Shown here piece after piece: positions 1 to 11,080 of a stretch of 64,000 bases of DNA. The stretch's first letter is position 1; each line of letters opens with the position of its first letter. The position numbers were made by a program, and so were the translations under genes. Origin of the DNA: Nematostella vectensis (taxonomy: Eukaryota > Cnidaria > Anthozoa > Actiniaria > Edwardsiidae); contig NC_064039.1 of the NCBI RefSeq assembly GCF_932526225.1, forward strand, positions 7,129,459-7,193,458, written 5' to 3'. Under the pieces are notes generated by a model that saw nothing but the letters and a program-made list of their open reading frames with translations, did not search any database and was not told where the DNA came from.

Positions 1-51
1 GTTTCCTGTCTTTGTAACATTTTATTTATTCAAGAGTTGATTTATTGGATA

Positions 52-248
52 GACTACCTGTAGGCTTATAGTTTTTCCGGCACGAAAACCCCGAAAACAC
101 GAAGTTCGCATACCACGGCCGCCCCTGCGCATTTTTCTTCCACCTCCCCCTGCTGAGCGCATTATACAAGATGTCGGCCGGGTTTTGCGAAATCCGTGTT
201 TACGGGGTTTTCGTGCCGGAAAAACTATCAAAGCCTACAGGTAGGATA
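52..248. mobile_element. Small inverted-repeat transposon (MITE) with 11-bp target duplication
   Basis: About 55-bp imperfect terminal inverted arms face each other, both carrying TTTTTCCGGCACGAAAACCC (left arm near 76-95, right arm as its complement near 205-226). The pair is bounded by an 11-bp direct repeat, TTTATTGGATA, at 41-51 and 249-259, which I read as the target-site duplication. No coding capacity is credible; the open frame inside it is a by-product of the arms. The length of the duplication suggests a Mutator-like (MULE) origin, but this is inference from length alone. Confidence 0.8.
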
Positions 249-332
249 TTTATTGGATAAAAACTAGACTTGATAACTGCAGCTTGTTTCCCTGAACAGA
301 TTTATTTTATTTTTAAATTGGGTCTCCATGCT

Positions 333-950
333 AGCCTTTTATGCACTAGTCAATTGAAACCCCCACCCCCATGGTCCCGGTGAAGGCTGGGGGGTTAGAC
401 TTTGACCCTGTACAAAACCGAGAAAAGCCCCCACCCCCTCGGGACAAAACAGCTGTTAAATGCCCCTACCCCTTTGGGATGCAAACTTCAGGCAACTACC
501 CGACAACAGGTCATCTGGAATAAGCTTTTTTATCTTTCAAAGCCAGTACACTTCAGCGAGTACATTTTTACCAATTACTATGAAGATAACAGTTTTACAA
601 AAAAGATGGAAAAATAAATCATCTTCATCTGGCATTTTTTTTTTTATATTCGTTTTTGCACATGTCGCCGTACAGCATGCCACATGCTGATACATGGAAT
701 TGCTCGCTACAGAAGAAAAAGAGTCTCAAGCCAGAAACTAACATGATATTTGTGACACTATTCACTTGTCCCAAACCCCCACGGTGGGGATAAGTCTTAG
801 AGTCAAAAACTGTCAATTCCCCCACCCCCTCGGGACAGATTCTCGTTCAAGAGTGCTTTAAACCCCCACCTTAACCCCACACTTCCCCGGGACCATGGGG
901 TGGGGGGGGGGGGGGGGGGGGGGGTTCAAATGACTAGTGCATTATAACTT
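333..950. mobile_element. Inverted-repeat element with C/G-run arms
   Basis: The left arm begins ATGCACTAGTCA and runs into CCCATGGTCCCGG. The right end near 880-945 carries the same words in reverse complement, with a run of more than 20 G between them. The interior holds several copies of CCCCCACCCCCTCGGGAC. This looks like a non-autonomous DNA transposon; the family is not recognised and the exact ends are approximate. Confidence 0.6.
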
Positions 951-1176
951 CAAACTAATAAAAAAAGGAATAATAGATAAATAGGAAATAATAAAATAAA
1001 GCATTACACGGTTGACGCTACCTTTGAGCAAACCGGTGCGCAAGAAATTAAAGGCAGAAAAAAGAAACAGAGAAAGAAGAAACAGAAACTCTGCTCGTCG
1101 GTAAAACTGTCTACTTATCACAACAATCTCTCAAGTAGACAGTTTGCTAACGGGATAGAGAGTTTATGTGAGAGAG

Positions 1177-1182
1177 TTTATT
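1177..1182 (-). terminator. Polyadenylation signal AATAAA of the first GPCR
   Basis: A canonical AATAAA on the minus strand lies about 50 nt beyond the stop codon at 1234. Position and strand fit the 3' end of the upstream receptor gene. Confidence 0.6.
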
Positions 1183-1233
1183 TTAAATGCGCGATGAAAT
1201 TTCTATTCTGGTCATTTGCGCACTGTAAGAACG

Positions 1234-2235
1234 TTAAACTGCGCATGACATCCATGGTTTGCATTTAGCGCCGCTCCATACTCCAAGGAGCCGTTTTATT
1301 TCCTGCTTATACTCGGTTTTGAAAATTGCATAAACTAATCCATTTGCAGCTGAATTAAAATGATAAAGAATTCTCGTAATTGAAATAACAGCAGGTGAAA
1401 CAGGCTTGAAAAACACATAATTGATAACTCCTTTGTAGACTGCAAGCAGAAAACACAAATTGAAGATAAAAACAAGAATACCAATGATTTGAACATTGGA
1501 GTTGATTTTTTGCACCCGAAAGGGAGCCTTTGTGACGGAGCATCTATGTAGATTGTTAAACTTTAAGGCTTTTCTGTAGCGTTCAATTCGTACAACCTGA
1601 CGACGAGCGATGTTCGCCATGGTAACGTAAGCTACGAGTAGCAAAACAGATGGCAAAAACTCGCAGAAAAATAGAAAAAGGATTTGGAAGGCACGATAGG
1701 ATTTGTAGTCTCCAAGGAGATGACTAGCAAAAGATGGGAGCGGCGCAGCGATGGCTGTTCCCCATGCAAATAAAAGCAGGATAAAAACTCGCGTCCTCGT
1801 CATCACTAGTTGATATTTCAGGGGATGAACTATGGCCAAAAAGCGATCATAGGTCAGCGCACAGAGATTAAACACAGAAGCGATGACCGCCATGTCGTAA
1901 AATACATTCAAGATCCACCAGTTGCAACTGAATGTACAATAGTTTAGCGTGCATAACATCTCGGTTGTTCCGATGGCCACGGTCACTAAGAGATCCGCGA
2001 TGGCAAGGGAGCAGATTATCCAGTTAGGCGAGGTGTGCAATCTTGAGCGTTTTACGATAAGGACAACGACAAGCCCATTCCCAAGCAAAGACACTACTAA
2101 CAGGATGGTACGGACAGCCCAAAACCACACATCAGTAGGGTTGTTTTGCCAAACAGGGTCATACGAGCTTCGGTTTTCTGACATTCTTTGGTGACAAAGT
2201 CGCAATGTTACTTCCCCTCTCGGCCGAAATGTCAT
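1234..2235 (-). CDS. Class A (rhodopsin-like) G protein-coupled receptor, single exon
   Basis: A 333-aa intact open frame with seven hydrophobic segments. Landmarks seen: GNGLVVVLIV in TM1, SLAIADLL with the conserved Asp in TM2, YDRFLAIVHPLKY at the end of TM3 (a DRY variant), and NSAANGLVYAIF in TM7. TM7 has Gly where the NPxxY Pro is expected, and TM6 (FNLCFLLAVY) lacks the CWxP motif, so activation may be atypical. The annotated Met gives a 17-residue leader; the second Met (residue 18, MSENRSSYDP, with an N-glycosylation sequon) is an equally good start. Intronless class A receptors are common in cnidarians. The ligand cannot be told from sequence. Stand-alone gene; AATAAA follows 50 nt after the stop. 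Confidence 0.9.
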   Translation of the reverse strand: MTFRPRGEVTLRLCHQRMSENRSSYDPVWQNNPTDVWFWAVRTILLVVSLLGNGLVVVLIVKRSRLHTSPNWIICSLAIADLLVTVAIGTTEMLCTLNYCTFSCNWWILNVFYDMAVIASVFNLCALTYDRFLAIVHPLKYQLVMTRTRVFILLLFAWGTAIAAPLPSFASHLLGDYKSYRAFQILFLFFCEFLPSVLLLVAYVTMANIARRQVVRIERYRKALKFNNLHRCSVTKAPFRVQKINSNVQIIGILVFIFNLCFLLAVYKGVINYVFFKPVSPAVISITRILYHFNSAANGLVYAIFKTEYKQEIKRLLGVWSGAKCKPWMSCAV

Positions 2236-3569
2236 CTTCTTTACACAAATACAGATGGATCTGGCAATAAAGTGCTTTTAACGATATGACAGTAGAACTA
2301 AACAATGGTGGCTTAATCAACTCGGCTTTAGTTTCATGTTCTGTCATTCAAGATCATGTATTTGTTCCGCCCCTGACACACGTTCATTTATCTGCTTGAT
2401 CGGATGAAAACTGTTATAAACACAGCGAGGAACTGCTTGGATATCTTCGGGAAGTGGGAAATTTGACGGCAGGCTGCCTAGACAACTTAGCCCCTTGAGT
2501 GGTTATGAGAACGTCTCCAATGTGTATTTAGTAATAGCAAGGCAATGAGACAGCCACAATTAACACGTCTAATCGAGCATGAAGAGGTATATTAAGCATT
2601 GTTTTCAAAGCTTCATCTTCCATTTGCAATTTCCTGGACTTTATTCGACGGCCCTTTTGAAGTGCGGCCCGTTTGTCATATCAGTACATCTTTTAAAATT
2701 GTCCAACATTTTATTGGTTTATTTTTACACCATTTTTTAAGGTCAATTGTTTGGCTTAATCCTAGTTTTATTATTCAGATAAATGGCTTTATCTTTTTCA
2801 TTTTTATTCAAATTCTCTAGTAATTTTAGCTGCTACTGTTTTATGTTTTTATGGTTTCAAGCAGCATGCAAAAAATATCGACGAATATAAAGTGAATAGT
2901 TCTAAGTAGCAAATAATGATAACGCACGACTTTTGTACAGTTTGTACAGTTCATATGGAAGTGCTTATATGGGCTTACAGATTTTGCTTCAGCACAATTC
3001 AGTTTTATTCCGACAGAACAAAAATAGTTAAAGGATGTCTAAACACTAAAAACGAAATGTCAGGTCCTCCAATTAGTAAAAAAACATACCAAGCCTGTTT
3101 TTGTGAGATTTCTTGTTACCGTAACAACATCAAGGTGCTACTATCGTACATCTATTATGGCAGGGGCGGCGGAGCGGTCAAAAAAGCGGGGGGAGGGTGT
3201 GTTAGAGGGATGGTGGTTTGGAGAAGGAGAGAAGGAGTACCTGTTCTTAACACAGACTACCGCTAAAAATGGTACAAACAATTTAAAAAATCGATAATAT
3301 CGATTAAAACACATGTAAGGCTGTATGAATGTAAACCGCGCGTTCATGTACATAAAAAATGACATCCGTTTAGAAAAGTGTGTGCTAAGTGTGTTTGTGT
3401 GTGTAGGGGGGGGGGGGGGGGGGGTGGAGAGGGGCAACTCGCCCGCCGCCCCTGTATAGTTAACTAAAGTTTCTCACCTAAATTCTACTTTAAAATGTTA
3501 CTGGACGCTTTTTCTTGAGTTTTTCTTGAACCTTTGCGCCTCCATTTTACCTTGTTGAGCTGAGAAAGA
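2236..3569. other. Intergenic, AT-rich; contains a small TIR element
   Basis: No coding exon is supported. Near 3155-3459 the words CAGGGGCGGCGG and its complement (within CGCCCGCCGCCCCTGTA) face each other about 300 bp apart. They enclose a GT microsatellite and a run of about 18 G, which suggests a small TIR element. The rest shows nothing recognisable. Confidence 0.5.
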
Positions 3570-4247
3570 CTAAAGTGATTCCTCAGGCTTCAACGAAAAG
3601 TTATCATCTTCTCTAGGTCTGTTCACATCAGATTCATCACATGTGAAACGAGTTATATCTGAATTGGAGTCTCGAGTGATACCTGGATTGGAGTCCAACA
3701 ACTTTCTTAATCTCGAATAATCTTTTATGGAGCTTTCCCCTGCTAGTGGGACTGCAAAAATAGCAGGCACACTACTGGACCTGCGATGTCTTGGAATTTC
3801 TTTCTTGGCTTCTTGTGTTGGTATGGATTTTTGTATGTCTGCGGGTTCCACAGAGAAACTGACGCGTCTTCTTCCACTTGGAAAAGGTTTATCAGTTGTG
3901 TCATTACTAAGACTTGAATTAGAGCCCCTTAAATTACAATGGCGGTCTACCAAGTTTCTCGATCTCAATTCATCTTTAAATGAGTGTCCCCCTGGGACTG
4001 CAAAGATGGCGGGTATGCTGTTCGACCTCCGGTGTCTGTATAAAAGCTCTGGCTTGTCTTGCTTTTCAACTTTTCCTGGGGGTGATTCCATTACACTCCT
4101 ATCTTCACGAACACGTTTAATATTGTGGTAAATTACCGCCATGGCTCTATCCATGTCTTTGGGATACTCAATTTGCTTCTTTTGAGCATTGATCTTTTTC
4201 ATTGCGTTGTTTTTAAAAGTCAGTATTTGTGTACACGCATGCATCAA
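3570..4247 (-). CDS. Small basic phosphoprotein-like gene of unknown family (paralog A)
   Basis: 225-aa intronless frame. I do not recognise the family. It contains an internal duplication: RHRRSNSIPAIFAV and RHRRSSSVPAIFAV, each followed by a related 30-residue stretch. Both copies contain R-S-x-S-x-P, the classical 14-3-3 mode I motif. Between them lies RRRVSFSVEP, which fits the RVxF docking motif of protein phosphatase 1 overlapped by a PKA-type RRxS site. A shorter relative lies at 9286-9646 on the same strand, sharing the N-terminal block AMAVIYHNIKR, one PAIFA unit and RRVSFS(V/I)EP. The true start is probably the Met at residue 16 (MKKINAQKKQIEYPKDM, base 4202), because conservation with the paralog begins there. 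The protein is otherwise low-complexity and likely disordered. Function inferred only from motifs: a PP1 or 14-3-3 adaptor. Confidence 0.75.
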   Translation of the reverse strand: MMHACTQILTFKNNAMKKINAQKKQIEYPKDMDRAMAVIYHNIKRVREDRSVMESPPGKVEKQDKPELLYRHRRSNSIPAIFAVPGGHSFKDELRSRNLVDRHCNLRGSNSSLSNDTTDKPFPSGRRRVSFSVEPADIQKSIPTQEAKKEIPRHRRSSSVPAIFAVPLAGESSIKDYSRLRKLLDSNPGITRDSNSDITRFTCDESDVNRPREDDNFSLKPEESL

Positions 4248-6187
4248 TCGATGTTAGATGAGTTTTGAGTGCAATACAAAAGCACAATTGATTTATCCAA
4301 GTTTCGCATTTCAGTTATTGGCGTCAAAGCGTTGTTATCATGATACGCTCGATCTAGCATCTATTCTATTTTTGTCAAAACTATTTATATTACATGTTTC
4401 TAACCAAAATTTGGTCTTGATTTGAATAAACGCAACCTTCAAATAGCCTTAAGCCCTTTATACGTAGGGATTATTTGGGTGAATAACAGATTAAGTTTAC
4501 TTTGACAATGAGAAGCAGATTCTAAAAGACAAAAGAGTTCAACACTTCTTCCCAGGACATCTCCAAACATGGATACGATACTACAAGCGACGCAGAGTTG
4601 ATAACAAGCCATGTTAACAACAAATAAGAAGTAAACAATATGACTTTGCTAGTGTCTCGACCTCATAACGGGCGCTTTATTACACGTGAACGCGAATCAG
4701 CTTTTGCGTTTAAATGCCCCAAGGATACAGGATATATTGCAGGCTCGTCATTAGTATGGTTCCATAGTTGTCGGAATGTTTGAGCGATGGAAGTTAAATC
4801 TATATGCAAAAAACTAACTAACAACTGCTAACACTTGGCCAACGTTATTAGTTATTAGAGTTTTTGCGGCGTGATTAGGCGCTTTTGGAAATTTGGGTAC
4901 GCGCGGGTGAGTTCCGCTTACTATATTTCAGTAGCAAATGTGAAAGTCAAAGCATCAAACCTATTCCACCGGTCAATTAGTAAACATGTTGGCCATTTGA
5001 TGAGTCTGCTGTCGCTGTTTGAACGTTTGGCCATCTGTCTCGTGATCAACAGGGCACAGCACCACAAATCAGCTGGGTCCTTTTACACATGCAACTGCTT
5101 TTTCGCATGCGATGTTTCAAACAACAGAGCAATGTTCCGCCCATTTACATCGATTAAAAAACAAAAAAGCGTAAAAATAGTACTGTTATTTATGGAGACG
5201 AAATAAACGTTCCCGATTTTATACATAAAAAAAGAATATCCTATCGTATACATCCAGGGGGGGGGGGCGAGGACTCTTCCCGGCATGCATTGCTAATGAC
5301 TAACGGCTTCGTCCCCCGCGAATGCGTCACTTGATCAAGGACACCGCAGAGAAACCATCTTTGCGAGCTGCGGACTTCCGGCGTAAAAATTCCTACTGCA
5401 ACAGCGAGCATTTCGCATGTCCAATTTAATACAATAATTAGACACCTAAGTTTTCCCAACGAGCTAGAGAACAGCAAAGAATTGTTTATTGCACAGGATT
5501 CAGTTTATTTGTTTGCCATTATTACAATTGGACTACATACAATAACAACACGCAAAAATGGCGGGGCGAGAGGCCCACAGAAAAAAACATGGCTTGTGCA
5601 AGTCATGAGCTCCCCGAAAATATAAAGATTTCAAAACGACAAATCTGTAGGCTGCGTACTAAGCGAAAAAAAAAATCACGGAAGGATACAGCATTTCTTA
5701 AGCGAGGGCACAATAAAATATTATTCTACTAAGGTGTTCTTTTCTGAGGCTTCTTATGAACTGTTTGCTTGTTCCCTTTCCCCAGGCCTGTCAGTAGAAT
5801 CCTATAAAATTGAAAAGTTAAAGACAACTAAAGTTTAATTTAGGGCGCTGACACAAATAAATCTATCAATATTTCTAGAGTAATTCTTATTTATATTATT
5901 ATTTATAATAATAATATAGAATTTTGAACGCGTACAAAAAAATAATCAAAACGTGGAGTAACATGGAGTAATATCGATAACCAATATTCCTTGCCTATTA
6001 AATGGTCGGATCAAGTAAAAATACAGCGTGTTTTTCAAACACTGCGGTCGTCCAGCCTTGACGAGCGGCACGCATGACGTGCAAATTACAAACAGAAAAT
6101 ACAAGCCCTCAAAAGGCGCAGATCTTGCAAACAAGTCGATGATAGAAAAAGCATAAGATAAATATTAAAGCAGATAGCTTTACTTAC
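4248..6187. other. Intergenic, no supported gene
   Basis: No exon with both coding character and splice sites was found. There are short A/T-rich stretches near 5880-5945 and a G run near 5259. The stretch 5480-5740 resembles decayed repeat sequence but could not be classified. Confidence 0.4.
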
Positions 6188-6407
6188 CATTGAACGCTCT
6201 CCGAGAGAAGCGCGAAGCTCTCAAACGCACGCTTCTCAGCTGCTCAGTTATTCCGTTTAGAAGTTTGAAATTTATGGGAAGCAATTTCCCACGGACGTAG
6301 ATTGTGGTCGAGTCCGCGGACTCCCACCGGTCATACCGGTCCGACCTCACAGTCGGAATTTTCCGATCACCATCTCCGGAAAGTGCGAGATTGTCTGAGA
6401 AATCCAA
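6188..6407 (-). CDS. Possible first coding exon of an unrecognised minus-strand gene
   Basis: An ATG-initiated frame (MDFSDNLALSGDGDRK...) of about 73 codons with no stop ends at a strong consensus donor, CAATG|GTAAGTA. No continuing exon with a recognisable product was found downstream before 4247, so this may be a lone coincidence, a 5' exon, or a remnant. No homology is recognised. Confidence 0.25.
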
Positions 6408-9285
6408 GATGGCGATCCGACTTCTGTGTGTGGTGACATACCATATAAATATCTAGTCTTAGTGTTTATTAATTTATATGTCGTCAGGCAGGTTAAAAAA
6501 TTAAATGAGCAAGACGAGTGAGTCAGCCAATTAGTTTCCTAATCTCGACTTAGGAACGCGCGGGTTCGTCGTTTTACGTTTTATCTATCTGTTAATCATA
6601 ACAAGAACGTAAGTGGAGGGGCTGCGAAGCCATAGATATCATATAATACCTATTTGAAAAAATGCAAATTCATGATGTAATTTCTTTAGACTCTTCTGTG
6701 AGTTTTAATTGAAATTTTTAAAGTACTTATAATAAGTTGCTTGACGAGTATATATCCATGTAAACCCTCAAAATGAATAAAACTTCATATGCTAAGAGGT
6801 ACCCATTAAAGTAAGTAAAATTAGTACTCAATTAAATTTACGCTCATAACTTTAGTAAAATAGAACAAAGGAAAAAAAATAAAAGCACCCGCCGGCTGTC
6901 ATGGTTCAAAGTTATATAAGATTATCAGAAAACTTCATTATCAGAAAACTTCAATGAAAATTCAGCATACAAAAATGGCAGGAATTGTCTTTCTTACTAG
7001 TATGGGTACATAAGAGAGAGATGTAACTCTTTTGCTGACGACACGCACATGTGTTTTGACTGTTTTGTTGACTGCACAACAGCCCGCAGCTTCAGCCCAT
7101 CATTTCTCAGCAATGCTTGTAGCGGAAATGCTGACGCTGGTGCCACTTGTTACACCAAGGCTTCCGATAGGAAACCGAATGACAGATTGCCCTCGCCGCC
7201 GCTCGTTTATTCTTCGGTATTGATTCGTAGTGCCTTCGAATGTTCTGTGGTATAGACACCCAGAACCTCTCCGACAGCGCTGGACAGACGGATGGGGGCT
7301 GGATAATTGGAAACCGCGCGCAACACAGGGATCCCATCGTGACCACGAAAACATTTATCGTAGAGCTTACCACTTCCTCGACTATGGTGCTCCGCCGGTC
7401 CGACGGGGGCTCCGCTAAAAAAGACGACCAGACAAGATGCGTTACCAATCACAATTTTTCTCCCAAGTAAAATTGGAGTGCGATAAAAATTGTATGCCTC
7501 CGATTGGCTTTAGATAGTGAGCTAACAGGTTGGACAAGGTTTTGATGTGATTTTCAAAGGTTGAAACAGCTAGGTGCCTTATTATGCATCAACTTAGAAA
7601 GTGGCGGCGGTGCTTTCTGGTTTCTTTTTTCTACTGTTGGGTAGCTTTGCCCTTAGGGGAAGCGATTACCAATGCAAACAAATAAGATAATCATAGACCA
7701 AACTGTGTTATCGGTAGCATTCTATAAAAGTACATTATAATCTTACCCCAAGGAAAACGAGGAATTCAAACCTCCAAACCCCTCCTCCTGTAACGTATAG
7801 ACAATAGGATGATGATAGCGCTAACAGAATTAACAGAATTACATATTCTGCACAGGCTGGTGTCACGTATAGAAAAGACCCCTCGCCAGCAGAGACGAGA
7901 ACATGAAAGCGATGAGAGAATTCTGGCTCACTCGCGTGCATCTAGTCGTATCATCTGGTGAATCCAAACTGTAAGAGGGTACAAACTAGAAAAAAAAAAC
8001 ATCATGTGGGGTTTTTTGATAACCACAAAGAAATGGACCAGAAATTAATCAAAATGAGGGATGTATAGTAGACTGCCCCCTGGATCCGCCCTTCCTACAT
8101 CACTTTCTAAGCTGTTTAGTAAATATCAAACAATAGAGGCTCAAAAATTACGTAAAGCACTCTCCTCACGGGGCGAACGATAAGTTATGGAAGAACCCCC
8201 TGTAACGATTACGTGAAGTGAGAGACAATGACTATATCCTAGACACTGCAAGATACCAGGGCATTTTTGCCCTTTCCATTACGTAAGTACTCGTGTACAC
8301 GTGAGGGTCGTCGCTTTTTACTACACTTAAGGCGTTCTTCACATATTGCCCCAGAAAGAGCTTAAAATGTGACTTAAATAACAAGTGCGCAAGGTAAACG
8401 AAATCCACAATGAAAGCTCATCAACAATAAGCCAATAATCAACGCGCTAATACCGTTTTTGTTAGGTTTATATTCTCTTTTTAATCCAGTTCAGCCTGAG
8501 ATTTTACCAAATTCTAAGAACATACTAAAAACATGATGTGGCTCAAATAAATTTACTGTCGAATACTATTACTATTTATCATTTGCATAGTTCTCCTTTT
8601 AATGTTTTATTGGTATCAAATCTTATACTGTATACAAGAGCTGGGGTGCTTATTTCAGGCTGCAATGTCAATGGAATTGTAGAACATACGTAAAAATGTT
8701 TCCAGCCTGAAAACACTCCAAAAAACGGCTCAGCCTCAACTGAAAATTAGACTTCCCTATAAAAAAGAGTGTATTCACTGTATGTTCACACTAATATTTC
8801 CCATTATATTTTTATGTACAATATTTTCTGGCTGTCTCATGCATTGTTATAGGCCCGTTTACACTAGTAATTTTTGTCGCGGGGCAAGAACTGCGATTTC
8901 TGTGGCGATTTCATCGCACCGCGATTCATTGCAGGTAATTCAAGTGGTCGAAACGTTTTCTGCAAATCAATACAGCTTTAAACTCTTTAGCAGAGGCAAT
9001 GAATACTTGCAAGACTAAAACAATGAACAATTTGCGACTACTCGTTCCACCGATTGCGTTCTATCCCACAGCTTATAGTGCCTATCTGAGGCCGCAGCTT
9101 CTATCGTGCGTTAATTTATTTAGTGTACACAGGCGTTGTCATAGATAAAACTAGCGCTAGAACATGCGCAACCGATATTAACTTCTAGGGCGTTTTCACG
9201 TTTAACCGATTATTCAGCCTGGCTCTGTCTATTGCGACACTCCTTGTCCATTGTCACTTTATACTTCTGGTTCACCTTCTCCTCT
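6408..9285. other. Intergenic
   Basis: AT-rich non-coding sequence. A locally GC-rich patch at about 7030-7450 is open in several overlapping frames on both strands, but none shows a known domain or clear splice sites. Nothing else is supported. Confidence 0.4.
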
Positions 9286-9597
9286 TTACAATAAGCTGCC
9301 AGGCTCAATCGAGAAGCTCACTCGCCTTTTTCCACTTACAAATGGTTTATCACTTGAGGTGCTGCTAAGACTTGAACTAGAGCTTCGTGTAGAATCCGGA
9401 TTGCGGTCCATCAAGCTTTCATTTTTCCAAGAGTTTAAACCTGCAAAGATAGCTGGTGAACTTCTTGATCTATGATGTCTGTACGGTAATCCTTGTTGCT
9501 CCAGAAAGTCTTCTTTTTGTGCAAAAGATGATTCCATTACTCTATCTTCTCGAATTCTTTTAATGTTGTGGTAAATTACCGCCATAGCTCTCTCCAT
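9286..9597 (-). CDS. Small phosphoprotein-like gene (paralog B), N-terminus possibly frameshifted
   Basis: 103-aa frame, paralogous to the gene at 3570-4247: MERAMAVIYHNIKRIRED, then HRSRSSPAIFAG (again R-S-x-S-x-P), then KRRVSFSIEPGSLL at the C-terminus (RVxF-like). It has one PAIFA unit where paralog A has two. Upstream, 9598-9646 is clearly homologous to the start of paralog A (IEYPKDM is readable), but a run of eight A puts the upstream ATG at 9646 one base out of frame. Either translation starts at the downstream Met, or the gene is recently damaged, or the run length is a sequencing error. The tandem same-strand position (5 kb apart) indicates local duplication. Confidence 0.65.
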   Translation of the reverse strand: MERAMAVIYHNIKRIREDRVMESSFAQKEDFLEQQGLPYRHHRSRSSPAIFAGLNSWKNESLMDRNPDSTRSSSSSLSSTSSDKPFVSGKRRVSFSIEPGSLL

Positions 9598-9646
9598 ATC
9601 TTTTGGATATTCAATGGGTTTCTTCTGTGTCCTTGTTTTTTTTCAT

Positions 9647-11080
9647 TGCAAAATTTTTTGGATATGAGTCGATTTGCTTGAATGAAATGCCAGTCTCCTA
9701 GTCTCTTAGTACATACACTCGCGCCACTAATCCCTAATGCGAACTGGAACAGGGCAAAAGACACAACTGATTCAACCGTGTTTCACTCTAGCTATATCTA
9801 CAAACCATTGTCACGCCCGATCTATTCTATTCTTTCATAATCATAACTATAACAGTACTTCATATTGCTAGATGAACTTTGTTTGACATTGTTATGTCTA
9901 AGAGGCGTCGTAAGGTGCTCGTGGGCTCTTGAGTCTACTCTTGGGATTATGTAATACACGTGATCGTCGTTATACTCACGTACGCAACCTTCCTATGGAA
10001 GGGGAGGGGTGGGGTGGGGTGAGTATAGTTACCTCTTTCTCTTCTCACTAGCAGGAATCTAAGGAAATCAGGGGAATAAAAAGAAAGCTGTGTCAACCTG
10101 GACCTAGCCTGCGTGTCAAGTAGCGATTTAGTGTTCCTAAAAGAGTAGTGAAAACTAAAACTTTTTCGCTTCATAGAGTACAAGAACGGCCTGGCAATCA
10201 GGCTACTACGGTCCTGATTGGAAAGTGTACATAATAATGCCACCATTTTAAGCGCAGTTTGCGTTATGTTGCGTATTGGTTTTACGCCCCAGACATTTTT
10301 TTGATTGCCTGCGCTCTTTCTTGGCAATAGAGTTCTAAAAGCACCCGTAAAACGTGGCTTCGAAGGTTACGGCAAATAAAAATAAGCTAGATAAGAATTT
10401 TCTCTGTACCCGAGGTGGTAACGGTCTAAGAAACATTGGGACCCCATGCCATGAATACGTGACTAAGAAATATAAAATCAGCATTTTGCGGTTTCTGTTT
10501 GTCGTGCCATAAAAATACATAATCGCCGTAAAAATTGTGTGTAATAACTTTTTGTTATAAAGATTTCATATTTCTCGTCAAACTACGGACAATGTCATAA
10601 GCATTTCACTTTTTATTATGATTTGAGTTAATACGTGTCGTGGGATCTACGTTTGAAGCGTGAGGCCGGTTATATAAGCCTCGAAAAGCTTACCCCTTCC
10701 CCCTGATATCTGTAAACTCCCCTCCCCTCCCTATGGTCCTTCATTGTTTACAAGCATTTAGGGCTTGTTGATAACATCTTCCAATGCATGCCTGAGCTTT
10801 GTTTTCTACTTTTGAACTTAAATGTATCCCCCCCATTCCCTAATTTCGTATACCTCCCATTGTATTGATGCCTTGGTGTTAAAATTCTTTGGTAGAGCAA
10901 TTGTGGCAGGGTATTCTGAATATATATTTACACAACGCACACAATTCTGCGTCGTTTTATAACATTGAATTAAAAGGTCCGACGCATACCAGCAAGACAG
11001 AAGTTGCCTAGTTGTTTTCTTTCTACCCTTATCATATAAATTATGGCCGCGCAGCCTGGATAGGCATGGGGCCAAGGCTT
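9647..11080. other. Intergenic
   Basis: No coding exon is supported. Contains GGGGTGG-type runs near 10000-10022 and C-rich runs near 10690-10735. Nothing else is recognised. Confidence 0.4.

Noticed and set aside
7032..7470. GC-rich cluster of overlapping open frames on both strands
   Set aside because: No recognisable domain, no consistent splice sites, several frames equally open. A missed exon cannot be excluded, but nothing supports it.
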